64,000 nt of DNA from Mycoavidus sp. HKI (GCF_020023735.2 NZ_CP076444.2:248001-312000), one strand, 5' to 3'. Positions 9,674 to 17,557 are shown, counted from the first letter of the stretch. Numbers and translations are program-made. Notes: generated by a model from the sequence alone, not told the origin.

Positions 9674-10732
9674 ATGGCTGAAAAAACCGAACAGCCCACC
9701 CCCAAAAAGATCAAGGACGCGCGTAAAGAAGGGCAAGTTGCTAAGAGCGTTGAAATTATCCAAGGCATGCAGTTGCTGATAGCCGCGCTCTGGCTTTGGC
9801 TAGAGGGGCCAAAGTTGCTGGCTGCGTTACAAGATACCTTTGGGCAGGCGATCCAATACATAGCGTTGCCATTTGAGCAAGCGCTGATGAGAACTTTTCT
9901 GGCGTGTGCGCAGGTATTTATGCGTTTTGTTGGTTCATTGATGGCGGTATTGTTTTTAGTAACTGTCATAACAGGTCTTACTCAAACGGGGTTTCTCTTC
10001 GCCCCAAAGAGGCTCAAGCCAAAACTCAGCGCGATTAGTATTATTAAAAATGCTAAGAATCTTTTCTCGCTGAAAAAACTTTACACTTTATTGCGCACTA
10101 TATTTAAGATCGTGCTGCTGGGTTTTGTATTTGCCTATATTTTGGCGCGCTACGGTAAGTCTTTAGTTTATCTGCCAGAATGCGGGGTGCACTGTGCCAT
10201 CCCTATTGTGGCTAAATTATGTGGCTGGCTCATTGGTTGCGTCCTCGCTTTCTATATTATATTTGCGATCACAGACTATCTATTTGAGCGTTATCAGTTG
10301 ATGAAGCAATTACGGATGTCAAAAGACGACCTTAAACGGGAGTTTAAAGATACTGAAGGTAACCCGCACGTTAAAGGGCGGATTCGTCAGTTACACGAAG
10401 AAATGCAAGAAAGCGATATGGCTGGCCGCGTTGAGCGCGCCAGTGCTGTCATTAGAAATCCAACTCATCTTGCGGTGTGTATATACTATAAGCAAGGTGA
10501 GACGCCACTGCCTATTGTTACAGAGAAAGGTGAGGGGCTTAAAGCATTGAAAGTGATAGAGTTGGCGCGGATTTATAAGGTGCCGGTGGTGGCGAATGTG
10601 GCGCTTGCGCGACAACTGATGGGGGATACTAAAATTGGGGATTATATTCCTGAGACGTTGTTTGAACCGGTTGCTGAGGTGTTGAGGATTGCGATGTTGG
10701 AATTGGATGAAGACCAAAATGCCAACATCTAA
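9674..10732 (+). CDS. sctU: Type III secretion autoprotease and specificity switch SctU
   Basis: FlhB/YscU/SpaS family, 352 residues. Four membrane helices occupy about residues 28-210 and a cytoplasmic domain follows. The self-cleavage motif N-P-T-H is intact at residues 262-265, so the protein should cleave between Asn262 and Pro263 and switch substrate class together with SctP. The N-terminus M-A-E-K-T-E-Q-P-T-P-K-K is typical. It is the last recognisable secretion gene of the operon; AT-richer accessory DNA begins after its stop. Confidence 0.97.
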   Translation: MAEKTEQPTPKKIKDARKEGQVAKSVEIIQGMQLLIAALWLWLEGPKLLAALQDTFGQAIQYIALPFEQALMRTFLACAQVFMRFVGSLMAVLFLVTVITGLTQTGFLFAPKRLKPKLSAISIIKNAKNLFSLKKLYTLLRTIFKIVLLGFVFAYILARYGKSLVYLPECGVHCAIPIVAKLCGWLIGCVLAFYIIFAITDYLFERYQLMKQLRMSKDDLKREFKDTEGNPHVKGRIRQLHEEMQESDMAGRVERASAVIRNPTHLAVCIYYKQGETPLPIVTEKGEGLKALKVIELARIYKVPVVANVALARQLMGDTKIGDYIPETLFEPVAEVLRIAMLELDEDQNANI

Positions 10733-10965
10733 AATTGACTTTTAATAACAATAGTCCATCGCTGGAAAAGACTCAAGAAAAAATCCTATAGAAAAAAGCT
10801 TTTAGGCTAAAATGGTTGCAAGGTGTATTGGTAACTTTTGAGGTAAAAATTGCGCTGATAATGGCGGAAAGGTGTTTTATGCTTTGATTTAAGAGTAAGT
10901 TAAATTTTAACGGGTATTCTACAAAGCAAAATTTGGGCTAAAGATCAGGGTTAACGGGGAAATAG

Positions 10966-11781
10966 ATGAAACGATACATTCTTGCAATGATGGTTTTCTT
11001 AGGTATGGCTGCATGTGGAGGCGGTGGGGCCGATGGCGAAAGTATGGCGTTATCGAGTTCTAATAATGCGCCTATAAAAGAGATCGAGAATGGACCGGAG
11101 GTTCCAGCTATGGAACTTTCTGAGGAAAAAGTTTTAACAAGCCTTTTTGGTTTCGGAGGTATTACTTCAGCGGAAGTGGACGAGAGAGCGGAGGATAAAG
11201 GGCACGAGGGTATGCGACAGAAAGTGCGCAATATAAAGCGTGTTATGAAGGAAAGAGCAGCAAGTGGGGAGTTTAGTAAATCGCGCGGGGAAGAGCTCGG
11301 TATCGCGCAACTATTAGTTCATGCGTATATATCTATACTGAATGATAATGGTGCTCGATTACCTTTTGAGCGGGATTTTTTGTCTGTCAAGGACATGGAA
11401 TTACTTGATGAAGATAATCGTAGAAAAGTGGAATCTGCTGAGAGAGTGATTGTTTTGTGTCAAAATCCTGCTAGTAAAAGATCAGATAAATCTTCTATGA
11501 GCCCGGTCCGCAATTTTATTTCAGCTCTGCGATATTTTGAGAAGAATGACAAAAAATTTAAGAGTAATAATGGAAATGAACAGGGGTGGTATCAAATTCA
11601 ACCCGACCCCGATAATAGAGGGAATGTAGTGTGGGAACCTTTAGGTACTAACCACGTTAATTGGCTGCAGCAAAGAGAGAATGTCTGTGACTTTATGTAT
11701 TTCTGCAGTAATGAGCTTGGCAATATACCAAAGAAAAAATTAAGCCCAGCGATATCAAAAGTACATCAGTTAAACAGTTAA
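10966..11781 (+). CDS. Putative lipoprotein of unknown function
   Basis: A 271-residue protein I do not recognise. It begins with a short basic residue pair and a hydrophobic stretch ending in M-A-A-C-G, a plausible lipobox with the acylated cysteine at residue 17, followed by a run of glycines. The remainder is polar, mostly helical by composition, with no membrane helix. The purine-rich GGGGAAATAG before the ATG serves as ribosome site. The gene lies 233 bases after sctU in AT-richer DNA and is not obviously part of the secretion operon. It could be a surface lipoprotein, possibly connected to host interaction, but only its location suggests that. Confidence 0.6.
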   Translation: MKRYILAMMVFLGMAACGGGGADGESMALSSSNNAPIKEIENGPEVPAMELSEEKVLTSLFGFGGITSAEVDERAEDKGHEGMRQKVRNIKRVMKERAASGEFSKSRGEELGIAQLLVHAYISILNDNGARLPFERDFLSVKDMELLDEDNRRKVESAERVIVLCQNPASKRSDKSSMSPVRNFISALRYFEKNDKKFKSNNGNEQGWYQIQPDPDNRGNVVWEPLGTNHVNWLQQRENVCDFMYFCSNELGNIPKKKLSPAISKVHQLNS

Positions 11782-11789
11782 AAAATAAT

Positions 11790-11821
11790 CCCAAATGACG
11801 GAATCTTAACCGTCATTTGGG
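11790..11821. terminator. Perfect 12-bp stem between convergent genes
   Basis: A perfect inverted repeat, CCCAAATGACGG and CCGTCATTTGGG, with an eight-base loop. On the - strand the stem is followed by ATTATTTTTT, a good U-tract, so it should end transcription of the coiled-coil gene arriving from the right. On the + strand no U-tract follows, so it would act there less efficiently for the lipoprotein gene, whose stop is nine bases upstream. Confidence 0.8.
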
Positions 11822-11851
11822 AAGATGGGGTGAGGTATACTCAGAAATCCA

Positions 11852-12898
11852 TTATTGGAGGGGCGGTGATCCATTCAGTGATCCTTCACTGGTTGATCCT
11901 AGTGATCCGCTCCATGATCCCCCACTCGATGTCCGGCTTCGTGACCGTAGTCTGTTTACTAGTTGGTCTATCCGCGTCCTTCTCGATAGTTCATCGGCCA
12001 TTCCTGGTATGGGGGTAGAAGACGGGCTTTCTTCGCCCTCTTCTTGCGCCGCTAACTCTTGCACTGCTTCTACCAAAACTTGGAGTGTAGACTCAATATT
12101 TTCAATCTGCTCAGCCGTTATAGATTTTTCCTCTTGCAATTTGCTAGTTATTTCTATTTTGACTGCAGTGAGTTCGTTTTGAAAATCAAAGATTTTCATG
12201 GTTAGTTGATTAAATTCTGTATCCTGAGTGGCTTGTATATTTGCTAAATCAAGTACCAACTTAGAAAGGTTGTCCTCGAGTGTCGCCATTAATTTGGATT
12301 GCTTTTCCTCAAAATAGGCAAAAGCTGTTTGCTTACCTTTAATTTTTAACGATAGTTCATGAATTTGCGTAGCCTGGAAAGAAAGCTTGTCTTCAATTTC
12401 TCTAACGGTACGTGCTAGATTATTTATCAATAGGGTGGAACTCCCGCTTTCATCTGTCTGATTTTTTCTTAGTGCGGCTAGCTCATTTTCAAAATTTTTA
12501 AATTTTCTAAGTAAAAAAATACTTGCGCCAACAGTAAAGGTTAGAAAAACTACAAATGCGGGGAGCGCTAGCCGCAGGATTTCTGGTTCTAACTTATCAA
12601 GTCGCCCAGAAATTCGATTCATATCCGTTGTCATCGAATCTATATGATGAAAAATACCGCTTGTCATCTGTTTCTGCTGCCAAGAAGTCTGCTCTAACTC
12701 TCTGATAAACTGAGGAGAGGAATCGCTGCCATCTGCTCCGACGGGGCAAATATCTTGTTGCTTATAAATCTGCAATACTTGGTCTAGTGAAAGATTGCAT
12801 AGGTCTGGTGTTTTTCCACCTTGGGCTTTTTTTTCCGTATCTCCCAAATTAGGGAACCAGTAAGAGACTATGGATGCTAAGGATGATGGAATTTGCAT
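11852..12898 (-). CDS. Membrane-anchored coiled-coil protein, paralog A
   Basis: A 348-residue protein of unknown family, paralogous to the gene at 13583-14557. The N-terminal ~105 residues are nearly identical to the paralog (M-Q-I-P-S-S-L-A-S-I-V-S start, then W-F-P-N-L-G-D and N-R-I-S-G-R). One membrane helix follows at about 110-130, then about 180 residues of heptad-like coiled coil that barely resemble the paralog. The tail is rich in Gly, Ser and Arg. The frame extends five codons upstream to a TTG, but the ATG at 12898 has GGAG seven bases ahead, exactly as in the paralog. No cleavable signal is seen. Proximity to the type III secretion operon suggests a secreted or envelope role; this is inference. 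Confidence 0.7.
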   Translation of the reverse strand: MQIPSSLASIVSYWFPNLGDTEKKAQGGKTPDLCNLSLDQVLQIYKQQDICPVGADGSDSSPQFIRELEQTSWQQKQMTSGIFHHIDSMTTDMNRISGRLDKLEPEILRLALPAFVVFLTFTVGASIFLLRKFKNFENELAALRKNQTDESGSSTLLINNLARTVREIEDKLSFQATQIHELSLKIKGKQTAFAYFEEKQSKLMATLEDNLSKLVLDLANIQATQDTEFNQLTMKIFDFQNELTAVKIEITSKLQEEKSITAEQIENIESTLQVLVEAVQELAAQEEGEESPSSTPIPGMADELSRRTRIDQLVNRLRSRSRTSSGGSWSGSLGSTSEGSLNGSPPLQ

Positions 12899-13064
12899 TA
12901 TTTGCTCCGACAAGAAAACGAGAAAATTTTGTTAGTATGAAGCGTTGTCATGGAATAGCTATACTTCGTGACGGGCTATATAAATTATGACTCAATAGAC
13001 CAAGGCTGGTTTTAATCTGCTCAAGTGACAACAGAAAAAATACAATCATTTGTATTTCCTGGGC

Positions 13065-13190
13065 AGGATGGTAACTAAACTCTCAAGCCCGACAAGGGCA
13101 AATGGATGGATGGCGATAAAGGCTTAGTTTAGATATTGGACAACCTAACCTTTGCCTATCTCAGATTTTAGCAGAGTATCAATCTTTCTC
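13065..13190. repeat. Direct repeat block 1, copy A
   Basis: About 126 bases that match 14572-14693 with some ten scattered substitutions and a four-base length difference. Both copies lie on the upstream side of a coiled-coil paralog, so they belong to the duplicated unit and may carry shared control sequences. Confidence 0.75.
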
Positions 13191-13351
13191 ATCATACAAT
13201 CACATATTTGTTTGCTCAGTGCTGCGTTCTCGTTTTTCTAAATTGATTTTAAAGCTAGGCCTTGGTCTGATTAATCACGTAATAGATCTCTATACAATAG
13301 AGCTATAGAGGAATAGATTTGGCTATTCACTCTAAATTTATCGATGGTGCG

Positions 13352-13416
13352 TTGTTTTGTAGGGCTGTTCAAATTATTGAACAATAAATGAATTCTCAGT
13401 CATTGAGTTAAGCAAG
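13352..13416. repeat. 65-bp direct repeat with palindrome, copy A
   Basis: A 65-base sequence identical, except for one base, to 14727-14791. It contains the palindrome GTTCAAATTATTGAAC at 13367-13382 (six-base arms, four-base centre). The conservation is higher than in the surrounding intergenic DNA, which suggests a functional site or a recent common origin. Confidence 0.8.
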
Positions 13417-13582
13417 CTGTTTCTTGGCTTGCATAAATCTGTGTAACAGGATCAGGAGCAACGGAATCTAGGAGATAATTTATAAAATGCTTTAAATTGT
13501 TGTATTAGCAAGTAACTGTATCGACTAATGCTGATAGTCGATACAGACTAAACTGTGATGCAAAGTGGGTGTATATATCAGG

Positions 13583-14557
13583 TCAATGTTTTCCGGCTGG
13601 TATAGAGTGTTCAGGTGACCCGCTCCGCGATCCGCTACTCTGCGATCCTGCCCATGATCCAGCTCTTGAACCTAGTGGTGATAGAGTCAGATCGGGTAGC
13701 AGGTTAGAGTTGTCTAAAATTCTATATACTCCGCTGACAGTTTTATCTAGTTCAATGATTTGACTTTGTAAATCATCTACACCTTTAACCCTAATTTTTT
13801 CGGCTGCGATAGCTTGAGATTTTATCAATTCAATTGATTGGGAAGAGCCCTTTTTAAATGTAGATAGTTCGTTTTCTATTTTTTCAAGCTCAGCTTGGAA
13901 AGCTTTTAGATTAGCGGTTAATTTTATAAGGTTTTCCTCAAGGGAGGTAGCTTTGCTTCCTGTTCCTTGAGTTCTCGAGTCTAGTTGATCAAGTCGCCTA
14001 CCTTGCGAGGAAACCATATTCTTACTATCTTCAAGGGCATTGCTTAGATCATCTCTTAATTTGAAGTGCGCCGCCTTTTGATCTTCGATTTCTTTGATTA
14101 AATTCTCTATTAATTTAGAGTGCTCGTCCTTCAGACCTTCAAATTTTTTGTCTAGATCAGCGTTAAATTTCTTTTGCATAGTCATATTTGTATGGCGGGC
14201 ATACGCAATAAAAAGTAGAAAAAAAATAAATGCGGAAATAGCTAGGTACTGAACTTCTGGTTCCAACTGACCAACCCGCCCAGAAATTCGATTCATGTTC
14301 GCCGTCATCGAATTTATATGATTAAACATACCGCTTGTCATCTGTTGCTGCTGCCAAGAGGTCTGCTCTAACTCCCTGATAAATTGAGGGGAGGAATCGC
14401 GGCCCTCCGCTCCGACGGGTTTATAAATCTGCAATACTTGGTCTAGGGAAAGATTGCACAGGTCTGCTGTTTTTCCACCTTGGGCTTTTTTTTCCGTATC
14501 TCCCAAATTAGGGAACCAGTCAGAGACTATGGATGCTAAGGATGATGGAATTTGCAT
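13583..14557 (-). CDS. Membrane-anchored coiled-coil protein, paralog B
   Basis: A 324-residue paralog of the protein at 11852-12898. It shares the conserved head (residues 1-103, lacking six residues near position 47), then one membrane helix at about 104-120. A long coiled coil of different sequence spans about 125-290, and a tail is rich in Ser, Gly and Arg. The ATG is preceded by GGAG with seven-base spacing. Sharing is strongest in the first ~300 bases and in the upstream DNA; the coiled-coil parts have diverged almost completely. Function is unknown. A needle-translocator or effector role is conceivable because of the neighbouring secretion operon, but no diagnostic motif is visible. 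Confidence 0.7.
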   Translation of the reverse strand: MQIPSSLASIVSDWFPNLGDTEKKAQGGKTADLCNLSLDQVLQIYKPVGAEGRDSSPQFIRELEQTSWQQQQMTSGMFNHINSMTANMNRISGRVGQLEPEVQYLAISAFIFFLLFIAYARHTNMTMQKKFNADLDKKFEGLKDEHSKLIENLIKEIEDQKAAHFKLRDDLSNALEDSKNMVSSQGRRLDQLDSRTQGTGSKATSLEENLIKLTANLKAFQAELEKIENELSTFKKGSSQSIELIKSQAIAAEKIRVKGVDDLQSQIIELDKTVSGVYRILDNSNLLPDLTLSPLGSRAGSWAGSQSSGSRSGSPEHSIPAGKH

Positions 14558-14571
14558 TATTTTCTCCGAGA

Positions 14572-14693
14572 AGGATAGTAATTAAACTCTCAAGCTAGAC
14601 AAGGGCAAATGGATGGTGATGAAGGCTTAGTTTAGATATTGGACAATCTGACCTTTGCCTATCACGGATTTTAGCAGATTATCAATCTTTTTC
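14572..14693. repeat. Direct repeat block 1, copy B
   Basis: Counterpart of 13065-13190, beginning 15 bases upstream of the start codon of paralog B. In copy A the same block sits about 165 bases upstream of the start, because extra DNA separates the two. Confidence 0.75.
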
Positions 14694-14726
14694 ACCAGAT
14701 GGTGCGTTTTGCACAAAATATTATTT

Positions 14727-14791
14727 TTGTTTTGTAGGGCTGTTCAAATTATTGAACAATAAATGAATTCTCAGTCATTTAGTTAAGCAAG
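14727..14791. repeat. 65-bp direct repeat with palindrome, copy B
   Basis: Counterpart of 13352-13416 with a single mismatch. The palindrome GTTCAAATTATTGAAC is at 14742-14757, about 185 bases upstream of the start of paralog B. Confidence 0.8.
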
Positions 14792-14858
14792 ATGATTCAA
14801 AAAAAAGACATTTTATTTTCAAATTTATTTTTTGCGATGTCTAAAAGGTAAGGGTGCA

Positions 14859-14887
14859 TATTATTGAAAATAATAATTTCAATAATA
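14859..14887. promoter_or_regulatory. 11-bp inverted repeat upstream of the GntR gene
   Basis: The arms TATTATTGAAA and TTTCAATAATA are perfect and separated by seven bases. The element lies about 145 bases before the GntR start codon. It could be an operator for a dimeric regulator. It is entirely A/T-rich, so chance is a serious alternative. Confidence 0.35.
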
Positions 14888-15031
14888 ATTGAGTGAACTC
14901 CAAAAAGAAAGTAGTGGTAATGCGTTAATTTATAAAATAATATAGTTAGTTAGATTAAGGGAATAAACTAGAGAGTCAAGTTGGGTCAGTAGAGGCCGGC
15001 TTCAGAGTTGGTAAACGAGGAAGAGTAAAGT

Positions 15032-15775
15032 ATGCCAGGATCACAGAATGCTAAGGATGTGAATACTTTTCAGATTGCGTCAGTGGGCACTTTGGCTGAT
15101 CGCGTGACGGAGGTACTCGCGTACAAGATAAAAAACCAAGAATTACCTCCTGATTTTCGACTGACGGAACATATTATGGCTAAACGCTTTGGCGTAAGCC
15201 GCACAGTGATCCGAGAGGCAATCTCGCGCTTGAAATCGGATGGTTTAGTTGAATCGCGTCAGGGTTTAGGTACGGTGGTTTTACGGCCAGGCGCCGCCAC
15301 TGCATTTAGGATTGATGTCGGCACTACGGATTCTTTGCCGGCCGCATTGCAGGTGATGGAGTTGCGGCGCGGCATCGAGGGGGAGGCGGCTGCGCTGGCG
15401 GCGCAACGGCGTACACCTGAGCAATTGGTTAGCATTAAACAGGCTCTAGTGGAAATTGATGAGGCAGTGGAGAAGGACGATGATGGCGCCGATGAAGATT
15501 TTGGGCTGCATAAAATAATTGCTCTAACGACGGGTAATCCGCTTTATGTATCACTATTAGATTTTCTGGGCCATTTTATGCACACCTCCATTAAAGTGAC
15601 TCGCGCAAATAAGGCCCGGCACATGGATCTTTCGATACAAGCCGAACATCAAGCGATTATTGAAGCGATTGCGCAGGCTGACCCAGATGCTGCACGGCGG
15701 GCGGCTGTGACGCATATTGATAATGCTGCCGCGAGGCTTCGTCTGGCAAATCCAGATAAGCGCGATAGTCAGTAA
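15032..15775 (+). CDS. FadR-type GntR family transcriptional regulator
   Basis: A 247-residue regulator. Residues about 20-85 form the winged helix-turn-helix of the GntR family (V-S-R-T-V-I-R-E-A-I-S-R-L-K-S-D-G-L-V). Residues about 105-230 form an all-helical FCD ligand domain, with the acidic and histidine positions typical of the metal-binding type (D-F-G-L-H-K and A-E-H-Q-A-I-I-E-A-I). Regulators of this class usually control sugar-acid or carboxylate catabolism, but no metabolic gene is adjacent, so the target is unknown. AGGAAG lies ten bases before the ATG. The next gene is convergent. Confidence 0.88.
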   Translation: MPGSQNAKDVNTFQIASVGTLADRVTEVLAYKIKNQELPPDFRLTEHIMAKRFGVSRTVIREAISRLKSDGLVESRQGLGTVVLRPGAATAFRIDVGTTDSLPAALQVMELRRGIEGEAAALAAQRRTPEQLVSIKQALVEIDEAVEKDDDGADEDFGLHKIIALTTGNPLYVSLLDFLGHFMHTSIKVTRANKARHMDLSIQAEHQAIIEAIAQADPDAARRAAVTHIDNAAARLRLANPDKRDSQ

Positions 15776-15825
15776 TGTGCATTAGCCAGCGGATGATGAA
15801 ACCAGGCTCGCTAGAATTTTAGTTT

Positions 15826-16740
15826 TTATGCCGCATGTCGATGATTGTCAGCTAACAGTTCTATGGCGAGCTTGATAAATGCTCGTGTCTTAGCAGGTAA
15901 ATGGCGCTGGCTTGAATAGACCAGCGAAATTTGCTCGTTTGCTTCCGGCACGCTGTATTCGGGCAGAATTCTTTTCAGCTTACCTTGTGTTAAATCCTCA
16001 TCCACCATGGTCTTCGGTAGGATTGCAATGCCAATACCTGCGAGCGCGGCTTCACGCAATTTCGCTAAGTCATTGACTGAGTAAGCCGGTTCAATCGTTA
16101 GCTGACGACTGCTTTGCGCGTTGACAAAGGTCCAAGTGGGGCTGGAGGTGCGGTGTGTCGGCCCGACAAAGATATGCTTAGTGAGTGCGTTTAAAGAGTC
16201 GGGCGCGCCACCTTGTTGAGCGAGGTAGCTCGGTGCCGCCACAATTGCTGATTCAATCGTCAACAATGGGTGTTGAGTCATGCTGGTGCCGGTGATGGAG
16301 CCGGTGGCAACGAGACTGGCGTCAAAGCCATTTTCAATCAGGTCAACCGGCCGATGCCCTAGCGTGAGTTGTAATTTCACCTCTGGATAGTGGGTGCGAT
16401 ACGTGCTGAGTAGCGGCGTTAGATTGTCCAGCGAGAGGGAGGCTGAGGCGAAAAGCTTTAAGGTCCCACATGGCACGCTTGACATTTGCGTTGCATTGGC
16501 TTCAATAGCTTCAATTTGCTTGAGGATATGACGGCATCCATCTGCATAAGCGCGTCCAGCTTCCGTTAAGCACAGGCAGCGAGTTGTGCGTTGCAGCAGT
16601 TGAGTATTCAAATGCGCTTCAAGCAACGCGACGTAACGCGTGATGACTGCATTAGACAATTTAAGGTTGGTCGCCGCTCCCCCGAAGCTGCCGCTTTCGG
16701 CAACTTGCAGGAAGACACGCATGGCTTGCAGTTGGTTCAT
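15826..16740 (-). CDS. LysR family transcriptional regulator
   Basis: A 304-residue LysR-type regulator. The N-terminal helix-turn-helix (residues about 1-60) has the family pattern A-M-R-V-F-L-Q-V-A-E-S-G-S-F. The effector-binding domain covers about 88-298. The M-N-Q-L-Q-A-M-R-V-F start is typical of the subgroup common in Burkholderia that often neighbours oxidoreductases or exporters. The frame continues ten codons upstream to a TTG at 16770, but the ATG at 16740 gives the standard N-terminus. No partner gene is divergently transcribed next to it, so its regulon cannot be guessed. Confidence 0.9.
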   Translation of the reverse strand: MNQLQAMRVFLQVAESGSFGGAATNLKLSNAVITRYVALLEAHLNTQLLQRTTRCLCLTEAGRAYADGCRHILKQIEAIEANATQMSSVPCGTLKLFASASLSLDNLTPLLSTYRTHYPEVKLQLTLGHRPVDLIENGFDASLVATGSITGTSMTQHPLLTIESAIVAAPSYLAQQGGAPDSLNALTKHIFVGPTHRTSSPTWTFVNAQSSRQLTIEPAYSVNDLAKLREAALAGIGIAILPKTMVDEDLTQGKLKRILPEYSVPEANEQISLVYSSQRHLPAKTRAFIKLAIELLADNHRHAA

Positions 16741-16909
16741 ACTTAAAGGTAGGTGAGTCGTGGTGTACAAACAGAAGTTTAATGCAAGATTGTTTTGTAG
16801 TGTACATAATGCCGCGTTTCATCCTCCACTCATATAAGAATGATCTTAAAAACACTAAAATGATGAGAAAGAATAAGTTATTCATCTTTCTTATAGGAGC
16901 ATTAGCTTT

Positions 16910-17392
16910 TTATATTTTTTCGCGAAAATTTTTGGCTTGATGCTCGATCATTTGCGCCACGGCGGTTTGCAGTGGTGAAGGGGCAATTTTTTGGCGTAAG
17001 GCTTGTAGACAGGTAAAGCCAGCCCTTGATAGATGGGCTTTTTTAGCGACGGATGTGGGTTTTGCATGCTGGAGTTGCACCCGGATTTTAATCGCATGCA
17101 CAAGCCAGCCGCGTTGTTGCAGCGCTTGCAGCAAACACGGTTCTAGATGACGTAGGCGTGCCGCGAGCGCGTTATGCGCGGTAAGCAGGGTGAGCAAGCC
17201 ATTTTTGATCGGGCCGGGGGATACATTCGGCGCCAGATAATCTGGTAATGCAGCCGCCAAATCACGCTCCAGGGCGGCAATTTGTTCGACGCCGGTACGT
17301 AGTTGGGCGAACGCTTCATTGCGCTCAAGCAATGAAACGAGAGACGGCGTGCTGCGCGTGGGGAACGATTTTGTTAAGTATGCGGGGTTCAT
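16910..17392 (-). CDS. DUF721/DciA-like protein
   Basis: A 160-residue basic protein located divergently from secA, as in other Burkholderiales, where the neighbour is annotated DUF721. The DUF721 fold is related to DciA, a loader of the replicative helicase. The N-terminal ~100 residues carry the core pattern (L-A-A-A-L-P-D-Y-L then N-G-L-L-T-L-L-T-A-H-N-A-L-A-A-R-L-R), and the tail is Lys/Arg-rich. The exact role in this lineage is not shown by the sequence. The lpxC and M23 peptidase genes that commonly flank this pair in Burkholderia are not seen nearby. Confidence 0.75.
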   Translation of the reverse strand: MNPAYLTKSFPTRSTPSLVSLLERNEAFAQLRTGVEQIAALERDLAAALPDYLAPNVSPGPIKNGLLTLLTAHNALAARLRHLEPCLLQALQQRGWLVHAIKIRVQLQHAKPTSVAKKAHLSRAGFTCLQALRQKIAPSPLQTAVAQMIEHQAKNFREKI

Positions 17393-17509
17393 ATGCTGCC
17401 CTGATCTTACCTTGGATTTATTTGTACAGGCTGCTTAACTCTAAATTGTAGGTTGCCGCTATGTTTTGCCTATATTGCAGCACAGAGTAGCATGATAAAC
17501 TCTATTTTT

Positions 17510-17557
17510 TTTAAACTCTTAAATTTCATAGTGTTTAAACCCTTAACTTTCATAGCG
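17510..17557 (+). repeat. Two tandem 24-base repeats upstream of secA
   Basis: Two head-to-tail copies (17510-17533 and 17534-17557) of a 24-base AT-rich unit, differing at three positions. They end 24 bases before the secA start codon and so lie in or beside the promoter/leader. They may be a regulatory element or simple slippage. Confidence 0.6.

Larger units (their letters stand above)
12899..13582. other. Gene-free AT-rich region upstream of paralog A
   Basis: This 684-base stretch carries no convincing gene. It holds the promoter side of paralog A and two blocks also present upstream of paralog B: 13065-13190 (matching 14572-14693) and 13352-13416 (matching 14727-14791). Relative to copy B there is an extra segment of about 150 bases at roughly 12913-13064 and another at roughly 13191-13345. 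The right end, up to 13582, lies just past the stop of paralog B. Confidence 0.6.
14558..15031. other. Gene-free AT-rich region upstream of paralog B and the GntR gene
   Basis: A 474-base stretch with divergent promoters expected for paralog B (leftward) and the GntR gene (rightward). It contains the second copies of both direct-repeat blocks and an 11-bp inverted repeat at 14859-14887. I see no gene in it. Confidence 0.6.

Noticed and set aside
11817..12182. A 121-codon + strand frame overlapping the 3' end of coiled-coil paralog A
   Set aside because: It is antisense to a better-supported gene with a proper ribosome site, and its Asp/Pro/Ser repeats simply mirror the Gly-Ser codons of the tail.
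13061..14791. Insertion sequence between or around the coiled-coil paralogs
   Set aside because: Although direct repeats are present, no transposase frame, terminal inverted repeats or target duplication could be seen.
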